A stretch of 58,901 bases of DNA from Prochlorococcus sp. AG-402-N10. GTDB taxonomy: Bacteria; Cyanobacteriota; Cyanobacteriia; PCC-6307; Cyanobiaceae. The notes beneath the pieces are model-generated. The model saw only the letters and a list, made by a program, of their open reading frames with translations. It was not told where the DNA came from and made no database searches. Each line of letters begins with the position of its first letter. The stretch's first letter is position 1. The stretch is from NCBI GenBank assembly GCA_003216465.1, contig QCIU01000008.1, positions 1 through 58,901 on the forward strand, given 5' to 3'. Position numbers and translations under genes: made by a program. Of the stretch, positions 18,509-28,098 are shown piece after piece.

Positions 18509-20011
18509 TCAAGTTAGATTAATTTTGATTTTACCATTTATTAATTCTCCAACTATTGCAATTGAGCTATAAGCAAACAAAATTATTATGACTTCGTCCC
18601 ATGCGAATGAACTCAATGATTCTTGAAGTTGCCAGCCTAAGCCAACACTACCAATTACTCCTAATATAGCTGTTTCTCTTATAATTATGTCAGATCTGTA
18701 AGCACAATAGGCTAAGTAACTCCTTGCTTGTTTAACAAATAATCCTAAAAGCCAACTAGATCTTTTTGAACACCCTAGTGATTTCATGGCAATGTATTCT
18801 TTTTTATCTTGACTATATAAATTTCCCAAAAGTAATTTGCTTGTTATTGCAGCATTATGTAATCCTAATGTTAATGCTGCTAGTGATATTGAAGGATCAT
18901 TAAACATTAAAAGTACTAAGATTATTATAGGTGGTGGTATTAAACGAAATAGAAATGATATTGACCTGATTATTGAAATTCCTATTTTATTATTAAAAAT
19001 TAAGATAAAAAATGGAGGAAAACTTACAGCTATTCCTGTAGATAAAAGACTTAAAACTATTGTTTCAAAAAATAGCTTTAAAAAATTATATGAAATAAAA
19101 TTAGAATTTGATATCAATAGATTATTGATAGAGTTGAAAGGTATTGTATTTTTATTAAAAATAAAATAAACAAAGAAAGATAAAGAAAACAAACTAATAA
19201 AAAATAAAGTTATTACAAAACTGAACAAAAATGTCTTAGGAGTATTAAAGAGGTTAAATTTTTTGAATAATTCTTTTGAGATAATTATTAAAAAAGCTAA
19301 ACCCCATAGATAAGTCCATAGCTCTCTAAAATTAATAGTTTGAAATGATAAAAATATGCTTGTACCTATTCCTCCAATTCCAAACAATCCCAAAACTGCT
19401 GTACTTCTTATCGCACATTCTAAACGGTAAAAACCAAAATTTTTAAAGGTTTCTATAACTGGAGACCACGCTAAAGTTATTAAAGATGAAAATTTATTAC
19501 CATTAATTTGTTTAATAGATTCAATAGTTTTGACATTAATATTTTCAATTTGCTCACTGAAAACTTTTGCATTTATAGCTATATAAGGAACGCAAATAGC
19601 TATTATTCCAATTGAAAAATTAATTCCATATATTTGCATTAATATAAGTCCCCAAATTATTTCATGGATCGATCTTGTAATAGTCAAAAGAAAATTTAAA
19701 AATCTTTTTAAAAATATTGGTAAGCTAAATAATTTATATAAAATTTCTGAGGATAATATTCCAAAAATTATCCCGAATATAATACTTATTAACCAACTAG
19801 AAAATGCAATAAATATCGTTTCATTTAATCTTTGTATTAATGTAATAATAATTTCATTATTAATTTTTGGATTTAAAGCAGAAATAATAAATTCTTTAAA
19901 TATTTCTATTCCTCCAATATGAAAATTAATTAAAAATTCATAAGCTAAAGGAATACAAACTAGTACTGGTAGAAATGTTACTGAAGAAGGATTTAATTTT
20001 AATTTATTCAA
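18509..20011 (-). CDS. phnE: Phosphonate/phosphite ABC transporter permease PhnE, double-length
   Basis: Inner-membrane permease of the PhnCDE importer. The 500 residues are about twice the usual length and contain two homologous halves. The first has YRLECAIRSTAVLGLFGIGG and the second YRSDIIIRETAILGVIGSVG, each at the same place in an EAA-type cytoplasmic loop. The gene is therefore a fused or duplicated permease that supplies both halves of the channel in one chain. The start is TTG at 20011, four bases after phnC. Confidence 0.88.
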   Translation of the reverse strand: MNKLKLNPSSVTFLPVLVCIPLAYEFLINFHIGGIEIFKEFIISALNPKINNEIIITLIQRLNETIFIAFSSWLISIIFGIIFGILSSEILYKLFSLPIFLKRFLNFLLTITRSIHEIIWGLILMQIYGINFSIGIIAICVPYIAINAKVFSEQIENINVKTIESIKQINGNKFSSLITLAWSPVIETFKNFGFYRLECAIRSTAVLGLFGIGGIGTSIFLSFQTINFRELWTYLWGLAFLIIISKELFKKFNLFNTPKTFLFSFVITLFFISLFSLSFFVYFIFNKNTIPFNSINNLLISNSNFISYNFLKLFFETIVLSLLSTGIAVSFPPFFILIFNNKIGISIIRSISFLFRLIPPPIIILVLLMFNDPSISLAALTLGLHNAAITSKLLLGNLYSQDKKEYIAMKSLGCSKRSSWLLGLFVKQARSYLAYCAYRSDIIIRETAILGVIGSVGLGWQLQESLSSFAWDEVIIILFAYSSIAIVGELINGKIKINLT

Positions 20012-20015
20012 TTAG

Positions 20016-20753
20016 CTAATAAATCTTATTTAAATGAAAGTTTTTTAATTTATTTTTCTCTATATCGAATAAGATCTCACCATTTTTCATTCCAATAATT
20101 CTATTAAAACCATCTAATAAATCCAACCTATGTAAAGAGATTAAAATTGTATTAGGTATTCTTACTTTATTTTCATTTTCAGAAATTAATAGTAGATTTT
20201 TAATATTTGAAGTTAGTTTAGGATCTAAATTATTAAAAGGTTCATCAGCTAGTAGGATATCGGATTCTTGAATTAATGATCTTGCAATAGCAACTCTTTG
20301 TTTTTGTCCTCCAGAAATTTTCCTAACATTTTTCGAATAAATAGATTTCTTTAGATTACAAATTTGCATATATTTATGCGCTTTATTAAAAGAACTAATA
20401 TTCAAAAGATTTTTAAAAGCAAATAAAAAACTTTCTTTTCCGAGGAGTCCACAATTAACATTTTGTTCAGCGGATAGATCTTCTATTAATCTTAAATCTT
20501 GCCATATAGTTGACATTTTACTTTTTTGTTCAAAATTTAATTTTTCAAATTCTCTATTGAAGAATTTTGCTTTACCTTTGGTTGGAGTTAATGTTCCATT
20601 TAAAATAGATATAAGTGTAGTTTTACCTGCTCCACTTTTACCCAATAATGCAATTTTATCCCCATAGTTAATTTGTAAATTTATCTTATTAAGGATGAGA
20701 TTATTTTTATATTTATAATTAATTTCTTTTAATTCCAGAAGAATATCAATCAT
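20016..20753 (-). CDS. phnC: Phosphonate/phosphite ABC transporter ATPase PhnC
   Basis: ABC ATPase energising the Phn importer. Walker A GKSGAGKTT, Q-loop region IWQDLRLIEDL, signature ISGGQKQRVAIARSL, Walker B ILLADEPFNNLD and switch ISLHRLD (histidine present) are visible; 245 residues. Its ATG overlaps the phnD stop (ATGA) and phnE follows at once, so all three are co-translated. Confidence 0.9.
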   Translation of the reverse strand: MIDILLELKEINYKYKNNLILNKINLQINYGDKIALLGKSGAGKTTLISILNGTLTPTKGKAKFFNREFEKLNFEQKSKMSTIWQDLRLIEDLSAEQNVNCGLLGKESFLFAFKNLLNISSFNKAHKYMQICNLKKSIYSKNVRKISGGQKQRVAIARSLIQESDILLADEPFNNLDPKLTSNIKNLLLISENENKVRIPNTILISLHRLDLLDGFNRIIGMKNGEILFDIEKNKLKNFHLNKIY

Positions 20754-21658
20754 CTGATTTTTTTTAATTTCCTCCCAATTAATTCAATATTTTTATAATC
20801 TTCAGGTTTTGCTTCTATAAACTTTTTAGCGTTGAACATCTCTAGTATCTTTTTATGTTCTGGTTTTTTAATATCTAAATTAAGGATTGTAGATTTAAGT
20901 TCTTCTGTAAATCCTTTTCTAAATCTATTGTCAAGATTTCCTTGAGCTACCCAATGATAGTCAACATAATCAGGAGTTATCCAAAAAAGGCTAACATTTT
21001 TTGTTCTTTTTGAATTATTTTTAAAATTATTTTCCCATACTTGTTTATTTAAAGCTCCTGCATCATAGGCTCCACTGTTAACTAAAACGATTGTTGCATC
21101 ATGACTACCACTAAAGCCTGCTCTTTTACCTTTAAAGTCTGTAATTTTAATTCCAGCATCATTTAAGAAATATTCTGGCATTAACCTTCCAGAAGTCGAA
21201 TTCTCAGAACCAAAAGTAAATCTTAGATTCTTGAGTTTTCTGAGTCCTTTTTTATTTGAAATTGAATCGAATTTTAATTTTTTGTTCACGATAAAAACGC
21301 TTTTGAATTCTTTATCTATATCTCGTTGAGCAATAATAATTGAACTAGGGTTTTGCAACCTTGCCTGTAGGCCTGATAGACCGCCAAACCATACTAAATC
21401 CAAATCTTTTGTTCTAAATCCAGTAACTGCAGCAACATAATTAGTAACTGGAATATATTTCACCTCTACATCAAGAGTCTTGGATAATTCTTTTGAGAAC
21501 AAATTAAATCGTTTATCTAAAATCTCTTGGTTTTGATCAGGAATCGCACCAACTTTTAAAACTTTTGTGTTGGCATTTGATATTGAAAAAAAACTAGAAA
21601 GAAATAATATTGAAATAAAAAATATGTTCTTTATTTTAACTTCTTTTTTATTTGTCAC
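20750..21658 (-). CDS. phnD: Phosphonate/phosphite-binding periplasmic protein PhnD
   Basis: Solute-binding protein with an N-terminal signal peptide (hydrophobic IFFISILFLSSFFSISNA, cleavage near residue 28) and the PhnD core KVGAIPDQN, PVTNYVAAVTGFRTKDLDLVWFGG in two pieces, and SGSHDATIVLVNSGAYDAG. Prochlorococcus PhnD1 proteins are known to bind phosphite and methylphosphonate, so a phosphite role is possible. GTG start overlaps the aminotransferase stop (GTGA). No C-P lyase or ptxD is present in this window. Confidence 0.9.
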   Translation of the reverse strand: MTNKKEVKIKNIFFISILFLSSFFSISNANTKVLKVGAIPDQNQEILDKRFNLFSKELSKTLDVEVKYIPVTNYVAAVTGFRTKDLDLVWFGGLSGLQARLQNPSSIIIAQRDIDKEFKSVFIVNKKLKFDSISNKKGLRKLKNLRFTFGSENSTSGRLMPEYFLNDAGIKITDFKGKRAGFSGSHDATIVLVNSGAYDAGALNKQVWENNFKNNSKRTKNVSLFWITPDYVDYHWVAQGNLDNRFRKGFTEELKSTILNLDIKKPEHKKILEMFNAKKFIEAKPEDYKNIELIGRKLKKIR

Positions 21659-22836
21659 GAGTAATACTTCAAAATTGCTTTTTTTAGTCTTGATAAACCG
21701 TCAATAATTTTTTCTTTTGAAGATGCACAAGATATTCTAAAGCTTTGATCATCTCCAAAAGGTTTACCTGGGACCACCACTAAACCATAATCATCAAGTA
21801 TTCGGTTGCAAAAGTCAACTGAGGTCATTAAATTATCAGGTAATCTAGGGAATGCATAAAAAGCTCCATTTGGTGGATATACAAATAATCCTTTTATATC
21901 TTTTAAACCTTTATAAAGAATTTCTCTTCTTGAGTCATAATGAGTATTGATTTTTAAGAAAAATTCTTGGTTTATTTTTAAAGCCTCCAAGGCACCTCTT
22001 TGAACAAAAGAACAAACATTACTTGTACTTTGACTTTGTAATGCGGATGATGCTTTGATGACATCCTTTTGTCCTACCAAATAACCTACTCTCCATCCAG
22101 TCATTGCCCAACCTTTTGCAAAACCATTAATTATAAAAATTCTTTCTTTTAGATCAGTTGCTAATGAAGCTAAACTTATATGATGAAATTCTTTTTTTAC
22201 AATTAATTCGTAAATCTCATCTGAAAGTATATTAATATTTTTATGTTCTCTAACTACTTCGGCAATTTGTAATAACTCTTCTTTAGGAATTACCCTACCG
22301 GTTGGGTTGCTAGGAGAATTAATAATTATAAATTTGGTTCTTGAAGATATTTTTGATTTTAAATCTTGAATGTTTATTTTGAATCCATCCTCTGAAGAGG
22401 AATCTATGAAGACAGGTTTACCTCCTGCTAATCTGACGATTTGAGGATAGCTTAGCCAATATGGACTAGGAATAATAACTTCATCACCATCATTCAACAA
22501 AACCTGGAAGAGATTATAAATTGCCTGTTTGGCTCCATTTGTAACCATTATATTTTCAAATTTAACATTTAAATTGTTTTGGATTTGAAGTTTTTTTGCA
22601 ATGGCTTTTCTAAGTTCTAAATCCCCTGCGGCTGGCCCATATTTTGTGTATCCATCAAATATAGCTTCACTTGTTGCGTTTATTATTTCTTTAGGGGCAT
22701 CAAAATCTGGTTCTCCAGCACTTAAATTACATATGTCTTTTCCCTCTGTAGATAGTTGTTTAGCTTTAGCACTGATTTGCAGAGTAAGTGAAGGCTCAAT
22801 TGATAGTACCCTTTTTGAAAAATTTACTTCACTCAT
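21655..22836 (-). CDS. Class I aminotransferase (aspartate aminotransferase type)
   Basis: 393-residue PLP enzyme of fold type I. SNPTGRVIPKEEL, the lysine motif NGFAKGWAMTGWRVGYL (Schiff-base Lys in FAKGW) and the substrate-binding arginine in FRISCASS are all present, giving the aspartate/aromatic aminotransferase Ib subgroup. First gene of a four-gene run with phnD, phnC and phnE, which it overlaps. The metabolic reason for that linkage is not clear. Confidence 0.88.
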   Translation of the reverse strand: MSEVNFSKRVLSIEPSLTLQISAKAKQLSTEGKDICNLSAGEPDFDAPKEIINATSEAIFDGYTKYGPAAGDLELRKAIAKKLQIQNNLNVKFENIMVTNGAKQAIYNLFQVLLNDGDEVIIPSPYWLSYPQIVRLAGGKPVFIDSSSEDGFKINIQDLKSKISSRTKFIIINSPSNPTGRVIPKEELLQIAEVVREHKNINILSDEIYELIVKKEFHHISLASLATDLKERIFIINGFAKGWAMTGWRVGYLVGQKDVIKASSALQSQSTSNVCSFVQRGALEALKINQEFFLKINTHYDSRREILYKGLKDIKGLFVYPPNGAFYAFPRLPDNLMTSVDFCNRILDDYGLVVVPGKPFGDDQSFRISCASSKEKIIDGLSRLKKAILKYYS

Positions 22837-23077
22837 TTGATCTACAGCTTTTTAGATATAACTTTTAAAATTTTTTAATTATAGATTAAGAATAAGTAAA
22901 AATATCACAGATTGGTTTGATTTGGTTCATTTTCTTAATTTAAATTATTTTCATATTGTGTGTTTTTTTGAAAATAAAACATCGATTTATTTCTTATATA
23001 TTTCTCATAAGGTTACTATATATTTTTTTTAAATTTTTAGTTTTAATATTATTAATGAGTATCAATTTAAATTTGCT

Positions 23078-23581
23078 TTGAAAAGGTTAGTTATTAGCAG
23101 AGGTAGTGTATTCGCAAATTTATTAATAATTGGTGAAGCACCTGGAGCTCAAGAAGATCTGGAGGGAGCACCTTATGTTGGTAAATCAGGAAAATTATTA
23201 GATGAATTATTAATAAAAGCAGGAATTGACTTTCAAAAAGATGTATATTTTTGCAATGTAATTAAATGTCGTCCTCCAAATAATAGAAAGCCAACTAATA
23301 AAGAAATTAATATTCATAAACCTTGGTTATTGCAACAAATTAAACTTGTAGATCCGAAATTTATTATTTTAACTGGTTCGACTGCTATGAGATCTGTTCT
23401 GGAAATAAAGAATCCAATTTCTAAATCGAGAGGAATATGGATAAAGAAAGAAGGGCGAGAAATTATATCTATTTTTCACCCATCTTATTTGTTGAGATTC
23501 CCTTCAAAAGAAGTTGGAAAACCTTATGATCTAACTTTAAAAGACCTTAAGAATGTTAGTAGTAAACTATATGCTTTATAA
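23078..23581 (+). CDS. Family-4-type uracil-DNA glycosylase lacking most Fe-S ligands
   Basis: 167 residues matching the family 4 UDG core: LLIIGEAPGAQEDLEG (motif I), VGKSGKLLDELL, FCNVIKCRPPNNRKP and the C-terminal motif HPSYLLR. Family 4 enzymes carry an N-terminal CxxC before this core and two further cysteines to hold a [4Fe-4S] cluster. Here the protein starts directly at the core (TTG at 23078) and the last ligand position reads His (NIHKPWL), so only the Cys in KCRPP is left. A nearby ATG (23055) opens an eight-codon frame in another phase. It may be cluster-free or decayed. Confidence 0.72.
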   Translation: MKRLVISRGSVFANLLIIGEAPGAQEDLEGAPYVGKSGKLLDELLIKAGIDFQKDVYFCNVIKCRPPNNRKPTNKEINIHKPWLLQQIKLVDPKFIILTGSTAMRSVLEIKNPISKSRGIWIKKEGREIISIFHPSYLLRFPSKEVGKPYDLTLKDLKNVSSKLYAL

Positions 23582-23614
23582 TTTAAGAAACCCTTTTTGA
23601 ATTTCTAGAATTTA

Positions 23615-24838
23615 ATGTCATTAACTCAATCAAAAGAGGTGAATAGTCTCTCGAGAAGATATTCGACTCATATTGAGAGAAGGTTAACTAGAACTGTAAT
23701 GGTTGGAGATATTGCAATTGGTAGTGACTATCCAGTAAGAGTTCAATCAATGATAAATGAAGATACCATGGATGTTGAAAATTCTTACTTAGCAATTAAA
23801 AGACTTCATGATGCAGGTTGTGAGTTAGTAAGACTTACGGTTCCTTCTTTAGCTCATGCAAAGGCAGTTAGAGATATTAAAGAAAAATTAATTGAAAATA
23901 ATATAAATACCCCATTAGTTGCAGATGTTCATCACAATGGAATGAAAATTGCAATGGAGGTTGCAAAACATGTTGATAAAGTAAGGATTAATCCAGGATT
24001 ATTTGTTTTTGAGAAATCAGACCCTACAAGAACTGAATATACTAATGCGGAATTTGAAACTATTAAAAATACAATTTTAAAAAGATTTACTCCACTTGTA
24101 AATGTTTTGAAGTCTGAGAATAAAGCCCTAAGAATCGGAGTTAATCATGGTTCATTATCTGAGAGAATGCTTTTTACTTATGGAGATACACCTTTAGGCA
24201 TGACAGAATCTGCAATGGAGTTTGTCAAAATTTGCGATGAGCTTGATTTTCATAACATAATTATTTCTATGAAGGCTTCTAGAGCACCAGTGATGTTAGC
24301 CGCATATAGGATGATTGCAGATAGATTGGATGCAGAAGGATATAAATACCCTTTGCATTTAGGTGTTACTGAAGCAGGAGATGGAGATTATGGAAGGATT
24401 AAAAGTACAGCGGGTATAGGAACACTTCTTGCAGAGGGGCTTGGAGATACTATCAGAGTTTCTTTAACGGAAGCCCCTGAAAAGGAAATTCCAGTGTGCT
24501 ATTCAATTTTGCAATCTTTAGGATTAAGAAAAACCATGGTTGAATATATAAGTTGCCCTAGCTGTGGAAGAACTCTTTTCAATCTGGAGGAAGTTGTTGA
24601 TAAAGTTAGGAAAGCAACTTCGCATTTGACTGGTTTAGATATAGCAATAATGGGATGTATTGTAAATGGCCCTGGAGAAATGGCAGACGCTGACTACGGA
24701 TATGTAGGCAAAGGTAAAGGAACGATCGCTCTTTACAGAAAAAAAGAAGAGATCAAAAGAGTCCCCGAGGATGAAGGGGTTGATGCATTAATTAGTCTTA
24801 TTAAGGATGATGGGAAATGGATTAATCCAAAAAAATAA
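23615..24838 (+). CDS. ispG: 4-hydroxy-3-methylbut-2-en-1-yl diphosphate synthase
   Basis: Penultimate enzyme of the MEP isoprenoid pathway; reduces MEcPP to HMBPP with a [4Fe-4S] cluster. [15 protein letters not shown] opens the TIM-barrel, and the cluster cysteines lie in [12 protein letters not shown] and [11 protein letters not shown]. At 407 residues it is the bacterial/plastid-short form. The start at 23615 adds a polar tail before the conserved [10 protein letters not shown]. Confidence 0.95.
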   Translation: MSLTQSKEVNSLSRRYSTHIERRLTRTVMVGDIAIGSDYPVRVQSMINEDTMDVENSYLAIKRLHDAGCELVRLTVPSLAHAKAVRDIKEKLIENNINTPLVADVHHNGMKIAMEVAKHVDKVRINPGLFVFEKSDPTRTEYTNAEFETIKNTILKRFTPLVNVLKSENKALRIGVNHGSLSERMLFTYGDTPLGMTESAMEFVKICDELDFHNIIISMKASRAPVMLAAYRMIADRLDAEGYKYPLHLGVTEAGDGDYGRIKSTAGIGTLLAEGLGDTIRVSLTEAPEKEIPVCYSILQSLGLRKTMVEYISCPSCGRTLFNLEEVVDKVRKATSHLTGLDIAIMGCIVNGPGEMADADYGYVGKGKGTIALYRKKEEIKRVPEDEGVDALISLIKDDGKWINPKK

Positions 24839-24893
24839 ATTAATATTGATTTTGATTTAAATAATTTATAATTAATAGAAATGGGTTTAATCT

Positions 24894-26225
24894 TTGAAAG
24901 TTAAAAAAACATCTAATAAGAAATACTTTTTTTTATTACCGTTAGCTTTTTCTGGCTTAGCTTTTTTAGAAAGTGTAAAGCCTTTTATTTTAGAAAATAG
25001 TCCTAAAGAAATAATTGATCATGTTTTTAATGTGGTTTTTAGAGAATTCGTTGATCCAGAGGGTAATTTTGATAAATCAAAATGGTGGGAATTAAGAAAT
25101 AAAGTTTTATCAAAAAAAAACCTAGGCTCTCAAGATCCGCATAATACTATTAGGCAAATGTTGGCAAGTTTAAATGATCCCTATACAAGATTTCTTGATC
25201 CATCAGAATTTAATCAAATTAAAATTGATCTTTCTGGAGAATTAATTGGAGTTGGTATACAAATAGCAATAGATTCAAATGATGATTTAATAGTTGTCTC
25301 CCCTATTGAAGGATCTCCTGCAATTGAGGAAGGAATAAAGCCTGAAGATAAAATAATTTCAATTGATAATATTAGTACTAAAGGTATGAATATTGAAAAA
25401 GCTGTTCAATTAATTAGAGGTGAAAAAGGCACAAAAGTTAAATTAGTTATATCTAGAAATGGCATTTTTCTTAATAAATTGCTTCTAAGAAAGACAATAA
25501 ATATTAAATCTGTATCTAGTAAATTAAATTCCACTAAAAATGGATACTTAGTTGGTTATATAAGGATAAACAAATTTGGAAACAAAACATCAGATGAATT
25601 AAGAAAGACATTAATTGATTTTGAAAACAAAAATATTTCGGGATACGTTCTTGATTTGCGATGGAATCCTGGGGGATCTTTAAATTCTAGTATTGAAATC
25701 TCAAGGCAATTTATAGATAAAGGAATCATCGTTAGTACTTTGAAAAAGGATGGATTAAAAAAAATAAGAAAAGCTAAAGGGGTTTCATTAACAAAAAAAC
25801 CATTAATAGTTTTAGTAAATCAAGGTTCAGCAAGCGCCAGCGAAATAGTTTCAGGGGCAATAAAAGATAATAATAGAGGAAAACTCGTTGGTAAAAAGAC
25901 TTTTGGTAAAGGTCTTGTCCAACAAATGTTTCCTTTGAGAGACGGCTCAGCAGTTACTCTTACAATTGCTAAGTATTTAACTCCTAATGGAACAGATATA
26001 AACAAATTTGGGATTACTCCTGACATTGAGGTTAAAATGAATTCTAAGCCAATTCTTCAGAGAGAAATTGGGACTAGAAAAGATAGACAATATAGAGTTG
26101 GTGAGAATGAATTAATAAAGATAATAGAAAGAAACAAGTTATTAAGCTACTTTGACCCAAATGCGTCAAACCTTTTAGCGGTTCTCAATAATAGAAATAG
26201 TAGTTTTGTTTATTCTTTAAATTAG
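24894..26225 (+). CDS. ctp: Carboxyl-terminal processing protease (S41 family)
   Basis: Membrane-anchored Ser/Lys-dyad protease: an N-terminal hydrophobic segment (about residues 10-33), a PDZ domain (GELIGVGIQIAID to about residue 190) and the catalytic core with NQGSASASEIVSGA (Ser near residue 312) and GKKTFGKGLVQ (Lys near 340). 443 residues and a TTG start at 24894. Cyanobacterial members include CtpA, which matures the D1 protein of photosystem II; which paralog this is cannot be told from the sequence alone. Confidence 0.9.
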   Translation: MKVKKTSNKKYFFLLPLAFSGLAFLESVKPFILENSPKEIIDHVFNVVFREFVDPEGNFDKSKWWELRNKVLSKKNLGSQDPHNTIRQMLASLNDPYTRFLDPSEFNQIKIDLSGELIGVGIQIAIDSNDDLIVVSPIEGSPAIEEGIKPEDKIISIDNISTKGMNIEKAVQLIRGEKGTKVKLVISRNGIFLNKLLLRKTINIKSVSSKLNSTKNGYLVGYIRINKFGNKTSDELRKTLIDFENKNISGYVLDLRWNPGGSLNSSIEISRQFIDKGIIVSTLKKDGLKKIRKAKGVSLTKKPLIVLVNQGSASASEIVSGAIKDNNRGKLVGKKTFGKGLVQQMFPLRDGSAVTLTIAKYLTPNGTDINKFGITPDIEVKMNSKPILQREIGTRKDRQYRVGENELIKIIERNKLLSYFDPNASNLLAVLNNRNSSFVYSLN

Positions 26226-27190
26226 ATACTCATGTCTAGCATTCTTTTTATAGGCTTATAAGCTTTTTTAATTATTTCAGGGTCTAATTCAATTGATGGG
26301 GAATTGTTTTTTAAACAATCTAAAATTTTTTCTAATGTGTTTAATTTCATATATGGACATTCATTACATTTGCAGCCATCAATATCTGGGACTTCAATAA
26401 AATTTTTATCAGGCTCTTTTTTTTTCATTTGATGAATTATGCCAGGTTCAGTTAAAACCAAATAAGTTTCAGAATCATCGTTACTAATGAAATTAAGCAA
26501 TTTACTGGTTGAGCCAATAAAATTTGAAAGGAATAATAAATTTTGACTGCATTCGGGATGGGCTATTACCTTTGCCTTTGGATGCTTGTATTTTAATTTT
26601 AATAAAGCTTTTTCACTAAATGTTTCATGTACTATACAGCTACCTGGCCAAAGTTTAAGTTTTCTTCCTGAATTTTTTTGGACCCATCGACCAAGATTTT
26701 TATCTGGTGCAAATATTATCTTTTGATCTCTTGGAATCATTTCTATTAATGAAACTGCATTGCTACTAGTGCATATTAAATCACTTTTAGCCTTTACTTC
26801 TGCTGTGCAGTTTATGTAACTAACAACATAATGATCTGGATTCTCATCTTTAAATTTTTGAAATTCATCTGCAGGACAATCATCTGCCAAAGAACAACCT
26901 GCGTCAATGTCAGGGAGTAAAACTGTTTTATTTGGACTAAGTATTTTTGCAGTTTCTGCCATGAAATGGACTCCACAAAAAATTATTATGTCTGCATCAT
27001 TATTTGCGGCTTTTCTTGAGAGATCTAAAGAATCTCCAATAAAATCAGCGATATCTTGAACTTCTGGTGCTTGGTAATAATGAGCAAGAATTATCGCATT
27101 AGCTTTTAAGCAAAGCTCCTTAATTTCAGAAATTAAATCTTTTTCGTTTTGAATCGATTTCTGTTTTGCAGTAGAAGTTATACTGTTCAG
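26222..27190 (-). CDS. nadA: Quinolinate synthase A
   Basis: [4Fe-4S] enzyme that condenses iminoaspartate with DHAP in NAD synthesis. Cluster cysteines are in CTSSNA, HPECSQN and CNECPYM. The only in-frame ATG is internal (26962) and would remove the conserved N-terminal ILAHYYQAPEVQDIADF. The frame is open upstream to a TAA near 27195 but has no ATG, GTG or TTG, so I place the start at the CTG at 27190 (LNSITSTAKQK...), giving 322 residues, a normal length. ATA or ATT are alternatives. It overlaps the protease stop by four bases, convergently. Confidence 0.85.
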   Translation of the reverse strand: MNSITSTAKQKSIQNEKDLISEIKELCLKANAIILAHYYQAPEVQDIADFIGDSLDLSRKAANNDADIIIFCGVHFMAETAKILSPNKTVLLPDIDAGCSLADDCPADEFQKFKDENPDHYVVSYINCTAEVKAKSDLICTSSNAVSLIEMIPRDQKIIFAPDKNLGRWVQKNSGRKLKLWPGSCIVHETFSEKALLKLKYKHPKAKVIAHPECSQNLLFLSNFIGSTSKLLNFISNDDSETYLVLTEPGIIHQMKKKEPDKNFIEVPDIDGCKCNECPYMKLNTLEKILDCLKNNSPSIELDPEIIKKAYKPIKRMLDMSI

Positions 27191-27212
27191 GATTTAGAAT
27201 GTCTCTTAATAG

Positions 27213-27218
27213 ATTATA
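27213..27218 (-). promoter_or_regulatory. -10 element for nadA
   Basis: A perfect TATAAT on the minus strand, 22 bases upstream of the CTG. The expected transcript start leaves a leader of about 15 nt containing AAGAGA as a weak ribosome site. This supports translation beginning near 27190 rather than at the internal ATG. Confidence 0.5.
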
Positions 27219-27239
27219 TGCCTTTAAATAGAAAAAATT

Positions 27240-28073
27240 CTGACAAATTTAAAAATTGCTATTGTTGGTGACTGTCACGGTCAATGGTCTCAGGCAGATA
27301 TCGGAATTTTATCGCTTATAAAACCTGATATTGTTTTATTTGTTGGAGATATTTCAGATGGGAGTATCAAAATAATAAAGAAGATTAATTTGATAAATAT
27401 ACCTACTTTTGTGTTTTTAGGAAATCATGATCGAGGGAAAGATCCTTCAGGAGAGACTCTCTTAAAACAAATTCGAGTTCTTCAAGAAAAATATTGTGCG
27501 TGGGATTTAAAAATTTTTAATAGTCAATTAAACATTTTAAGTGGCAGACCCTGTAGTTCAGGAGGTGGATATTATCTTTCAAACGAGGTAAAAGCTGTTT
27601 ATGGCCCAATAAGTGAACAGGATTCAGTTAATAAAATTCTTGAATGTTCACAAAAAATCATTCAAGATTTACCTCTTATTTTTATTTCTCATGCAGGCCC
27701 TTCTGGCTTAGGATCAGATCCAAATAGTATTTGTGGTAAAGACTGGAAAGAGCCATCATGTGATTGGGGCGATAGAGATTTGGCTATTGCTATTTCTGAA
27801 ATACAAAAAAATAAAAAAATAGATCTTGTTATCTTTGGGCATATGCATAATCGTTTGAAAAGAAATCAAGGGTTTAGGAAAATGTTCGAAATTGATAAAA
27901 AAGGTACTGCTTATTTAAATTCTGCGATTGTACCAAGATATAAAACCAATACTAAGGGCGATCTATATATAAACTTTTCATGGGTTGAGTTTGTAGAAAA
28001 TAAACTTACACATATTTCTCACAGGTGGTATTCAGAGTTAGGAGAGATATGTGAAGAAGAAATTCTTTTTTGA
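27240..28073 (+). CDS. Metallophosphoesterase (TIGR04168-like)
   Basis: Calcineurin-like phosphoesterase of cyanobacteria and plants. Metal-binding motifs in order are IVGDCHGQW, LFVGDISDG, LGNHDRG, ISHAGPSG and FGHMHNRL. A TTG at 27390 would omit the first two motifs, so the real start is upstream. There the frame (open from a TAA at 27225) contains no ATG, GTG or TTG; the CTG at 27240 (LTNLKIAIVGD) is the best candidate and gives 277 residues. Divergent from nadA, with 49 bases between the two CTG codons. Confidence 0.8.
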   Translation: MTNLKIAIVGDCHGQWSQADIGILSLIKPDIVLFVGDISDGSIKIIKKINLINIPTFVFLGNHDRGKDPSGETLLKQIRVLQEKYCAWDLKIFNSQLNILSGRPCSSGGGYYLSNEVKAVYGPISEQDSVNKILECSQKIIQDLPLIFISHAGPSGLGSDPNSICGKDWKEPSCDWGDRDLAIAISEIQKNKKIDLVIFGHMHNRLKRNQGFRKMFEIDKKGTAYLNSAIVPRYKTNTKGDLYINFSWVEFVENKLTHISHRWYSELGEICEEEILF

Positions 28074-28098
28074 AATTTAAATGTTACTTCAAAGATTC

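Noticed and set aside
26222-26962. nadA starting at the internal ATG
   Set aside because: It would remove the conserved ILAHYYQ N-terminal segment; the open frame continues upstream with full family similarity.
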